NCBI RefSeq assembly: GCF_002575655.3
Contig: NC_053040.3
Location: forward strand, 353,653,267 to 353,717,266
DNA length: 64,000 nucleotides
Source of the DNA: Aegilops tauschii subsp. strangulata
Taxonomy: Eukaryota; Streptophyta; Magnoliopsida; Poales; Poaceae
Reading direction: 5' to 3'
The notes under the pieces were generated by a model that saw only the letters and a program-made list of their open reading frames with translations, was not told where the DNA came from and did not search any database. Shown one piece after another: positions 46,399 to 56,586 of the stretch (within the stretch, counting starts at the first letter, position 1; every line of letters begins with the position of its first letter). The position numbers and the translations under genes were made by a program.

Positions 46399-49300
46399 GT
46401 TAGCGCCCACCGTGGGGCTCGCGCACGGTGGTGTTGAGTTCTTGGAGGGATCTCTCCCCAGGATCGAGAGGTTCGCAATTTTTTGGATGAAGAGAAGCCG
46501 GTTTGGAAGAATCTGCATCATTGATGAACAATAGAGTGGTGCGAGCAAAATTGGGGCGAGAATTAAGGTTGCGTGTCTGTGCGCTGCCGCAAGTCGCCAA
46601 GTTAACAGAAATTTTCGTTGCGGTTTCGATCTAAACCCGCTGCTCGTATCTGGGTCAGAGGCCGCGACACCGATTCCAAGCAGAAGTCCAAGTCGTCGAA
46701 TCCGAGATTGGCATAATACCAAACTGGCTATAGCGTAATCGCTATCCGCCCGTACCTAGGGTGGCCATGGGTCTTGACACAGACCTCTGCATTTTCTATC
46801 CCTAGTACAGCCCTGTGGTGGCAAATTATTGATCAAAGATGCCGCCTATGCCGGCCTTATTCATTGACAGAAGCACGGCCTCCAAAGCTCAGAATCGCGT
46901 GGGAGACCAAAAAGTACTACTTGACCAAAAGTGAATCAAAGACACGGTGGATTTGTATCCGTACTAATTGATGGCTGCTAGTAATGTGAAGGTTGTGTTG
47001 TCTGTTGGCCGGAGAGCCGCCACACGCTGTCCGTCGGCCGGGGAGCTGCCCTGCGCTGTCCGTGTTGAGCCGCATCAGGCCTTCGCGACCGAGCCGCCAC
47101 CGGTTTTCATTACCGTGGCCGCCTCGCCGCGCCGCTATTCCAAGAGTCGCCGCCGTGTTCGCCACTACTGGATCTTGTCGAGGCGCCGTGGCAGCGTCAC
47201 ATCGCCGACTCACCTCGAGAGGGCTGGAGCGCTCCTGCCACCCTGCCGCTCGCTTCGGCCCCCGCTGCACAAGCGAGCCGCCGCTTCATGCTGAGATGAG
47301 AAACGCCGCTGCCTTCGCGAAATGCCGGCACCCACACGGCGCGTCAGGCCCACCACGTCGCCGGCTCACTACGTTTCCTCCGTGACCTCGTCACATCGCT
47401 GACCCGCCGCTGCCATGAGCTGTTGCGCCGGCTTATCTCTATAGCATGCAGGCCATCTGATGCCAACCATTGCCTCGCGCAAATGCCTGACGAAGACGCC
47501 AAGTCGTTGCACCCGCTCCCTGGGCGTCCCGGGTTAGAGATAAATATGGGAAGAAGGAAGACGACATGCTTGCACCAAGAGATTAGTCAAAGGAAGAAGA
47601 ACATAATTTGCGCCGCGGCCTCCTGGCGAGTCACTAGACGTTTTTTTAAGCTGCTCTTTCTGCTACTTTGCCAGCGCAGCGCAAGTTGCCTCACCGCTTT
47701 CGGCCTCGCCCAGTAAAAAAGAAGAAGAAACGCAGGTGCTCCAGCATGGCACTATTTCTCTGGTTATTTTAACTAGAAGACTGCTGCACGTGAAAATCAA
47801 CGTGGCAGTGGGCAGAGGCAAGCTGGATCGACTACTCCTGCTACTGTTCACATAATCAGCTAGTACAGGTGCCGCAACCGGTTTGTCATCATATAAAGGA
47901 ACATGGGCTACGGTGCTAGGGTCACGTCAGACATTTGATATGGTTTTGATCCCCGGTATCCACGGTCATCGACAAAAAATACCAGGTGCTATTTACCCTA
48001 TTTATTTTAAGTACATATTAATTCATCCGAGCAAAACTACTTTGTCCTGTTGTATTTTATATGCAGGAGAATTATTCATTACAAAATGACATTATACCGC
48101 AGAGATGGAGGCGTGCCAACATCATTGGGCACGGGTGGTCGTTGTTACTCAACGGACTCCCACCCCAGCTTCCAACACCGTGGTCGTCTTCGTGATCGCA
48201 CCGGCTTACAACGCCACAGACGACTAGCCCGTCCGCTTTCGCGGCCGGTTCACCGTCCACACTGGCTTACAACAAGGAGGATAACTACTGGCCTGATGTA
48301 TCAGGTGAAATCCATCCATTATATTTTTATATTATATATTGCTTTCTTTAAAAGGAGCAATTACTTGGGGTTGCGATATTTTTTGATGCAGGACAATTGT
48401 TCACTGCAAGAGCGATGGTCATGTCATGGATATCATGCACTAGCATCTGACCCGCCATAATGATCAACGAATGTATATGCAAGCCACAGCCTCTGCGACC
48501 CTATCTACATCAATACGACGCGGCTAAACTTACCCGTCCGCGTGGCTTACCACGCCTGCGATTGACTCGCCCGTCCGCGCGGCTTACCGCGCCTACGATT
48601 GACTCGCCCGTCCGCGCCGGCTTACAACACTGCGACCGACTCATGTGTCTGTACCGGCTCTGATGCTAGGTCGTCTTTACCGTTTGTCTCTCACGGCCAC
48701 CGGGCCACACCTGTCTGTGTGAGCTGTTTATTGAGTATGAGCAAGTCACTGCTTGGGTAGCCCAGTTTTCTTCCAACAAACTCTGGAGCAAATTATCATG
48801 TAGTATCAGCCGCCGTCTGCACTGGATGGCTCAATGGGCAGGCGCACAAGTCGCCGCCACTACAGTTTGGTTAATTTCAAACAGCCAGTTGGAATGAACC
48901 ATTGGTCGAGTTGCTGACACGGCTCATACGGGATCATTTATAACCCGCCGCAGTCACCTCAACATTCTGTGGATTCACATCGCGCTATCAACACCAATGA
49001 TATACACCTTCTGATAGGGTCAAATACAGAGAATCTTAAGACAACTCCTTGAGTCGTCTTAAGACTCGGGGGCTACAATGGTATGACTCGGTATGACTCA
49101 GCAAATCTTGCCAGTTTCAGCAAATTCAAGAACCCCAGGACATTGGAGGGAAAAATAACCCAGCCCAGAGATTACTACTATATCGATGAAAATATAAAAG
49201 GCCGTCAGAAAAATTCCGGCTCACAATGATGCTTCCGGTTTACAATCCGGTTCAAGGGAAATCCCGTCTCCCACAAAGCTCTGAAGCTTTCAATATCCGG

Positions 49301-49425
49301 ATCACCGCCCGGTTCAAGAAGAATTCATTACTCACAAAGTTCGAGTTCTCAGAAAAATTAAAGGGACCAAAGAGAGTCTGTTGCAAAGCACAACTCAAAC
49401 ATAGGTACACTACTTCAATGACCAT
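46399..49425 (+). other. R2 5' internal region, non-coding
   Basis: It starts with the primer-region sequence GTTAGCGCCCACCGTGGGG. A GC-rich stretch (46.98-47.5 kb) has only short chance open frames. Segments near 48730-49020 match R1 33100-33330 (reverse), including ACCCGCCGCAGTCACCTCAAC. No retroelement domain is seen. Confidence 0.7.
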
Positions 49426-49880
49426 TGGGGGCTGGATCGTATTCTAATCATAGCTTAATCTCTTTTGGGTCCGACTTTGATCGTATTCGAATCAAAGTCG
49501 TTAAAAAAAGGTCTCAAGGTCATTTGGGGGCTTCCTATTCAAACATAGCTCGTATTCGAACCAAAGAGAACATAGTTGTCGGTACCCTCTTCATCGGCGC
49601 AATGCCAAACCCACTAGGGGGCTTCTTGATCGTATTTGAATCATAGCTTAATCCCTTTTGGGTCTGACTTTGATTGTATTCGAATCAGAGTCGTTAAAAA
49701 ACTCTCAAGGTCATTTGGGGGCTTCCTGTTCAAACATAGGTCGTATTTGAACCAAAGAGAACATAGTTGCCGGTACCCTCTTGATCGGCGCAACGCCAAA
49801 ACCACTAGGGGGCTTCCCGATCGTATTCGAATCCTAGCTTAACACCTTTTGGTCCGGCTTACTGATCGTATTCGAATCAG
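49426..49880 (+). repeat. Array of eight CGTATTCGAATC-like motifs in R2
   Basis: GATCGTATTCGAATC and variants occur near 49433, 49479, 49548, 49627, 49673, 49740, 49819 and 49863, alternating with GGGGGCTTCC and CGGTACCCTCTTGATCGGCG. This is the same unit order and copy number as in R1. Confidence 0.85.
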
Positions 49881-50809
49881 AAGCCTCGCTTTTTTCTCTT
49901 TGTTTGACTTAAGTTTTTTGAAAACAGTCTTTTGGGTTTGTCTTGAGACTTTTTGCTCATATCTGAAGCATATATATGTGGTTTCTATTAACCCGGCCTG
50001 GCTTTCGACGACAAGTCGCCAGCATATGACAATATTAATACTTGGAAGGTTTGGCTTCTAAGTTTTGGGTTATCACCCTTACTGCATAGGTATCATAAGC
50101 CGGCAGTACGATTCAATATCACAGGTATGATATTGTTTATACATGATTATGTTTAAACCGGCCCTGGCTATGGACTTTAAGCCGCTAGTATATTTTGAAT
50201 TGCGCCATTGGAATCATGCGCGTATCAATCATTGGATTATTGCCCTTATTGGATACGGTGATATAAGCCGGCGGTATGAGCCAACTCCACAGGTATGTTT
50301 TTCTGATTATATAAGTATGCGAGGTTTGATAACCCGCCCTGGCTTTTGACGTTAAATCGCCAGTATGTTTAGGCTTTTATGGCCTTAATTCTAGTCTTTT
50401 CCATACTTGCATAAAGACTATATTATGTTTGGGTTGTTACCTGCCCTGGCTTTTGACGTTAAGTCGCTAGGGCGTATGTTGTTTAAACTATGTGCAGGAT
50501 TTGCAGAACTATGACTTATATAAATGCTTAAGTCCAAGCTCATCATTAAAATTGATGCTTCAAAATGATTATCCGTTCTGGATTTTCTCAAAGGCTATAA
50601 GCCGCCGGGTTATAAAAATTCCGGCTTACAATGGAGGCATATTAAATCGCCATCGGCCAAGAGCCGCCGGGTATTTAAACTCCGGATGTACTTGTCAATA
50701 GATAAGGTATTCAAAGTCGTTGTGGCGCAATTGCTATTATTTTACCAATGGATATGATTTATTCTACAATGGAAAAAATAGTCCCGAGTCGCTGCAGGCT
50801 TACGACCCG

Positions 50810-51485
50810 GCACTTGGGGGCTACATTATTCAGATTGAGATTATATCAAATATGCAAGTCCCATGTCACTGCCAGCATGCACCATGGCACTTGGGGGCTA
50901 ATGCAAAGTCATTGTTTGCTCACCTTATTGAAGACCCGACTCATCACATCGTAATGAGCCGGCCCTTGGAGGCTGCCAATTGCTCCTATCATAAATTCAA
51001 GGTACACAAGTTTTAATTTATTATATTGAAGGATCCATTATTCAGTTGGTAGAGCACAAAGCTCTTAACCTTATGGACGTGGTTTCGAGCCCCATGATGG
51101 AGGCTACATCATATGATGTTATTTTCAATGAAGTATATATCAAGTCCCAGCTCAGTATTATCTTACTAAGCCGGCCCTTGGGGGCTACACATTGCTGCTT
51201 GAATCTATATGATCATATCTACAAAGTCCCTGCTCATTATTGCATAATGACCCGGCCCTTGGGGACTACGCTGGTTGAAGTTTTTATGAGCATAAGGCAA
51301 TTACAAGTCCGAGGTTGCTACAAGCGTGACAACCCGGCACTTGGGGGCTACATATGTGGAATATTCAGTTTCTGATTAGTGACTGAGATGAAGAAATTGG
51401 ATTTCTTCAAAGTTGCAACATTTATATTAAAGCAAGTCATTAGCTATCACTATGTTCTCCTTTTAAGACTTGGGGGCTACAGATA
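50810..51485 (+). repeat. Seven spaced CTTGGGGGCTA-like motifs in R2
   Basis: GGCACTTGGGGGCTAC or close variants lie near 50810, 50884, 50963, 51174, 51255, 51337 and 51466, upstream of the 3' LTR at 52009. The count and order match R1. Confidence 0.8.
51033..51102 (+). tRNA. tRNA-Lys(CUU)-like pseudogene inside R2
   Basis: A 70-nt tRNA shape: acceptor ATCCATT/GATGGAG, AGTTGGTAGAGC D-arm, CTCTTAA anticodon loop (CUU), and T-arm GTGGTTTCGAGCCCCAT. It shares with R1 the 2-nt deficit in the D stem, the unpaired terminal acceptor position and the flank TTATATTGAA, so the two are inherited copies. It lies about 5.27 kb from the element start and about 0.9 kb before the 3' LTR. Extra mismatches in the T stem argue against a functional tRNA. 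Confidence 0.75.
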
Positions 51486-52008
51486 ATATGCATATTAGGA
51501 GAAATATTTTCAAATTCTCAGTTTTGAGCAAACCAGATTGACCCGGCGTCACCAATCATTATGACCCGGTGTCTGCAAGAATCATAACCCGGTGTCATCA
51601 ATAATTATGACCCGGCGACGGCAATAGATATGACTCGGTGCCATCAGTATTTACAAACCAGCAACTTTGGTAATATTAAACCGGCAAGTTCTACATCTTC
51701 AAACTGGCTGAATATCAGATGAGTATTTCAAGACCAATATTTCTTAAACCGTCGCTAGCTTTGGAAGCCGACTCAAGTGGATTATTCTTCACAATATTTC
51801 TCTATGAGAAACCAACGTCAGCAATTTGAGTATGAAGCTGGTTTATTGACCCGGATGTTTTAGAAGGAGGAAATGACAAGGACTTGAGGATGATCAAGTG
51901 CTGGCTTACAAGAATATTTAAACCGGAGCACAACCTGTCAAATTTGTTCTTGAGTTATTTTGCAGGATCTGTTTAACATGGATAAATCCAAATTAAACTG
52001 GAGGCTAA

Positions 52009-52640
52009 TGTCGAGGATATACCTCGCGGCGTAACCCAGCCGGAAGTATAACCCGGCCGGACTTGGCAACTCACCAGAAGACCCGGCTGATACTTGGCGT
52101 TTCATTTGTAAACCGCCCGGCGATTGGCCACTCACTGGTAACCCGGCGGGCGGGTCAGACGGATGACAAGGCCCAAGGCCCAGACGACCGGCTCATGTTA
52201 TGGTGGGCCGGCTTAAGAGAAGCATAAGGAATATTCTCCTACAAAGGAAACAAGACTAGGACTCCACTTGTAATAGAGTAATCCTAATCCTACTAGGACT
52301 AGTCATGTAACCCGCCCCTTCAACATATATAAGGAGGGGCAGGGCTCCCCAAAGAGGGACAAGCAAGAAGAAACAATCTCTAGGGCTAGACACAACTAAT
52401 AGGAGAGCCAGTTTATGCGGCGACTCCCTCATGAGTATAATGAGACCTAGCCACAAACAGCATGTAGGGCTGTTCCGGATGATGTTTCCCGGGGCCCGAA
52501 GCTATCTAAATCCTTGTCTTGTGTGATGATCCGCCTCGCGTCTCTCGTCCCGATCAACCCCTCTCAAGCTACCACATAGATGCGCTGGCCTCATGACTAA
52601 GTCCTCACACTAGGACATCTGTCGTGACAATTCCACGACA
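52009..52640 (+). repeat. R2 3' LTR
   Basis: 632 bp starting TGTCGAGGATATA (G to A at position 6), ending CACGACA before TSD GAATA. Confidence 0.93.
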
Positions 52641-52774
52641 GAATACGAGGAGACGCCCGTCGAACGGTGGGGGCTTCTGCAATCAACACACGAATGTGAC
52701 TGTGTAACGCATAACTGTGCCTCTCCTGGCTTCATAGTTGTGCCTTTTAGTGTGAACGATTCAACAGAATCATT

Positions 52775-55085
52775 TGGAACACCAAGACAAACTAACGTCA
52801 CTCTACACAATACCACGCCATGCCTTCCTAGGACCCATGACCGTGCGAAGAATATACCACACCAGCGTCTCTCGAATAGGCCATTCCGTGCCTCACAGAG
52901 TAAACAGTGGGTGTTCACATCTGAACCAATTCCGCTGGGTCTCCCCAATTAAAGAACCTTTGTGCGTTGAACGCCCGTGCCTCTCCGTCTGATCAAGTCA
53001 ACGGAATCATTCGTTACACAAACACACGGGAGCGTGACTCTATATTATACGGCAGCATGCCTTTTAGCGCTTCACGCCCGTGCCTGTGACCCTTAACACT
53101 GCCACGAACGTCCACGCCATCGTCAGTGCACAAGTCATGTCGCTACCTGGTACAGAACCGTGGTTGTAGTCACTTCACGCCCATGCTTCTAATAAAAGAA
53201 GCGCCACGCAACTCAGCACAGAGCCGTGGCTTTTAAAAACAAGGAAATTATGCTTTTAAACACCTCGACTCTCGAACCGGCCACTCGCAAAGTAAACATT
53301 TAGCGTTAACATCTAAACCCATTCCGCTTTTTTTCAATAATAAACTTACGAAACGTGACTCTCCGACAGACCCAACCATGCCCTCATGGCATTCATGTCC
53401 GTGCCTCTTCTTCTGAACGAGTCAACGGAATCATTTCGAACACAAATACAGGCGAACGTGACTCTATATAAAACCACGCCATCTGGAACACCAAGACAAA
53501 CTAACGTCACTCTACACAATACCACGTCGTGCCTTCCTGGGACCCATGACCGTGCGAAGAATATACCACACCAGCGTCTCTCGAATAGGCCATTCCGTGC
53601 CTCACAGAGTAAACAGTGGGTGTTCACATCTGAACCAATTCCGCTGGGTCTCCCCAATTAAAGAACCTTTGTGCGTTGAACGCCCGTGCCTCTCCGTCTG
53701 ATCGAGTCAACGGAATCATTCGGAACACAAACACACGGGAGCGTGACTCTATATTATACGGCAGCATGCCTTTTAGCGCTTCATGCCCGTGCATGTGACC
53801 CTTAACACTGCCACGAACGTCCACGCCATCGTCAGTGCACAAGTCATGTCGCTACCTGGTACAGAACCGTGGTTGTAGTCACTTCACGCCCGTGCTTCTA
53901 ATAAAAGAAGCGCCACGCAACTCAGCACAGAGCCGTGGCTTTTAAAAACAAGGAAATTACGCTTTTAAACACCTCGACTCTCGAACCGGCCACTCGCAAA
54001 GTAAACATTTAGCGTTAACATCTAAACCCATTCCACTTTTTTTTCAATAATAAACTTACGAAACGTGACTCTCCGACAGACCCAACCATGCCCTCATGGC
54101 ATTCATGTCCGTGCCTCTTCTTCTGAATGAGTCAACGGAATCATTTCGAACACAAATACAGGCGAACGTGACTCTATATAAAACCACGCCATCTGGAACA
54201 CCAAGACAAACTAACTTCACTCTACACAATACCACGTCATGCCTTCCTGGGACCCATGACAGTGCGAAGAATATACCACACCAGCGTCTCTCGAATAGGC
54301 CATTCCGTGCCTCACAGAGTAAACAGTGGGTGTTCACATCTGAACCAATTCCGCTGGGTCTCCGCAATTAAAGAACCTTTGTGCGTTGAACGCCCGTGCC
54401 TCTCCATCTGATCGAGTCAACGGAATCATTCGGAACACAAACACACGGGAGCGTGACTCTATATTATACGGCAGCATGCCTTTTAGCGCTTCATGCCCGT
54501 GCCTGTGACCCTTAACACTGCCACGAACGTCCACGCCATCGTCAGTGCACAAGTCATGTCACTACCTGGTACAGAACCGTGGTTGTAGTCACTTCACGCC
54601 CGTGCTTCTAATAAAAGAAGCGCCACGCAACTCAGCACAGAGCCGTGGCTTTTAAAAACAAGGAAATTACGCTTTTAAACACCTCGACTCTCGAACCGGC
54701 CACTCGCAAAGTAAACATTTAGCGTTAACATCTAAACCCATTCCGCTTTTTTTTCAATAATAAACTTACGAAACGTGACTCTCCGACAGACCCAACCATG
54801 CCCTCATGGCATTCATGTCCGTGCGTCTTCTTCTGAACGAGTCAACGGAATCATTTCGAACACAAATACAGGCGAACGTGACTCTATATAAAATCACGCC
54901 ATCTGGAACACCAAGACAAACTAACGTCACTCTACACAATACCACGTTGTGCCTTCCTGGGACCCATGACAGTGCGAAGAATATACCACACCAGCGTCTC
55001 TCGAATAGGCCATTCCGTGCCTCACAGAGTAAACAGTGGGTGTTCACATCTAAACCAATTCCGCTGGGTCTCCCTAATTAAAGAA
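52775..55085. repeat. Near-identical 710-bp tandem repeat, 3.25 copies
   Basis: Units start at TGGAACACCAAGACAAAC: 52775, 53484, 54194 and 54904 (periods 709, 710, 710). The last is partial, to about 55085. Copies differ by only a few substitutions and one T in a T-run. Each unit contains several CGTGCCTC phrases, two GAATCATT.CGAACACA phrases and ACTCTATATAAAACC (TATA-like). Open frames repeat with the same period on both strands but show no domain, and are judged non-genic. Confidence 0.93.
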
Positions 55086-55909
55086 AGAACCTGATGGTGC
55101 CTTTGTGCACTGAACGCCCGTCCCTCTCCGTCTGATCGAGTCTACAGAATCATTCGGAACTCAAACACATGGGAAAGTGACTCTATATTATACGGCAACA
55201 TGCCTTTTGGCGCTTCACGCCCGTGCCTGTGACCCTTAACACTACCACGAACGTCCACACCATCGTCAGTGCACAAGTCATCGTCCGCGGCTATATTCAC
55301 TTCACGCCCGTGCTTCTAATAAAAGAAGCGCGACGCAACTCAGTACAGAACGTGGCTTTGAAAAACAAGGAACTTACGCTTTTAAACAACTCGACTCTCG
55401 AATCGGCCACTCACAAAGTAAACAACTAGCGTTAACATCTAAACCCATTCTGCTTTCTTTCCATGATAAACGCACGAACGTGACTATGCGAAAGACGAAA
55501 CCATGCCCCCATGGGATGCATGTGCGTGCCTATTTTTCTGAATGAGTCAACGGAATCATTTCGAACACAAATACAGGCGAACGTGACTTTATATAAAACC
55601 ACACCATAAATTTGTGGGATGCAAGCCCGTGTCTGTGACCCGAAACACTGCAACACAGAAAAGCTACGAACGTACACGCCTTCATCAGTGCACAAGTCAT
55701 TACAATACTAGGTTCAGAACCGTGGATGCAGAGACTCCACGTCCCGTGCATCATAAGTAATGGCGCCTAATTACAATGATACTCGAAACCAAAATACATT
55801 TTGTTAACAAAGTAGCTGACAGCGAAATTTCACAAGACAAGGTAAGAAACTCCACTCCACTGCTTAACAACACCAGACGCACACAACAGCCAGGGACGCT
55901 GCTGTATAC
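55086..55909. repeat. Left arm of a duplicated flank (matches about 57490-58290)
   Basis: From about 55120 to 55900 the sequence is collinear with 57490-58290, including GTGACTCTATATTATACGGC, TAAAAGAAGCGCGACGCAAC, GCGCCTAATTACAATGATAC and CACCAGACGCACACAAC. It is also a diverged relative of the 710-bp unit. It forms the 3' flank of gene B (minus strand), and its partner is the 3' flank of gene C. Confidence 0.8.
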
Positions 55910-56586
55910 CTAGTCCCCACCGACCTTGTTGCTGGTTTGCTCCCGACGCAGTTCATCAATCTCCTTCTTCAGCACCTTCATATTCTCGTCATGTCGCTTC
56001 ACAGCTGCGGCCGATTCCTGCAACAACCGGATGTGCTCTTCAAGGAGATTTCTCGTCTCAGCCGTAATTTCTACGATCCTGGCATTCGCCTTCTCCAAAT
56101 CTTCCATTGTTTCCTGGCAAAGCTTCTTCCACGCGTAGGTGATCTCTAGCAGCTGCTCGTATGTTTTGTCAGCCTTTGCAATTGAAACCAAAGCATTCAT
56201 CTCATCGACCAGGTTATTGAGAGTAACTAACAAGGACCTCACAGCACTTGCCGTCGCCGCCCCGCTCACCATTCCCTTCTCTCTCGAGCCACAGCTGCTC
56301 CCCAATTCTACAGCAGGGGACTTCTGTTCAAGACCATGACGCAGCCTAACCCTACCTCCAATTGACTGTAAATCAGTATCAGCAAGACACACCCGCATCA
56401 AATTAGGATTCAGCTGACCACAATAATTCATGTTTCACAAACTAAATCAAAGCAGCCGAAAGAAAAAAAACCAATGAAGGAGAAGCAGAAACAGGGTGAA
56501 CTTACAGACGAGGAACCCTCGCGAGCCGGGATCTCCTCCCGCGACAGGGCACGGCGGTCCGGAGTAGTCTCCTTCTGCCCAGCCAT
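55910..56586 (-). CDS. Gene B: two-exon coiled-coil protein of unknown function
   Basis: Exon 1 is 56586-56506 (27 codons, MAGQKETTPDRRALSREE...), donor TCT|GTAAGT. Exon 2 is 56413-55910, acceptor GGTCAG|CTG, and phases agree, giving 195 codons with stop TAG. The 92-bp intron has GT-AG ends. The C-terminal two thirds (from about residue 85) is a predicted long coiled coil (LLEITYAWKKL, LEKANARIVEI, NLLEEHIRLL, LKKEIDELRRE), with KEIDELRREQ near the end. A TATA-like box lies 116 bp upstream. No catalytic motif is seen. It is related to gene C at its C-terminus (AAVK....KKEI). Intact, but expression is unknown. Confidence 0.7.

Larger units (their letters stand above)
45767..52640 (+). mobile_element. 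R2: non-coding LTR retrotransposon, sister of R1
   Basis: 6874 bp with perfect TSD GAATA (45762-45766 and 52641-52645), inserted in the shared promoter-side DNA upstream of gene A. LTRs of 632 bp start TGTCGGGGATATA and end CACGACA. GTTAGCGCCCACCGTGGGGC follows the 5' LTR (primer region; tRNA not assigned). CTGGAGGCTAA precedes the 3' LTR. No gag or pol is seen. The interior is collinear with R1: TTCGAATACGATC array, ~182-bp units, seven CTTGGGGGCTA-type motifs and a tRNA-Lys-like gene. It must depend on another element's proteins. Confidence 0.92.

Noticed and set aside
53346..55081. Periodic 70-103-codon frames in the 710-bp array as a gene family
   Set aside because: Present on both strands with the repeat period; near-identity of the DNA preserves them automatically, and there is no start context or domain.
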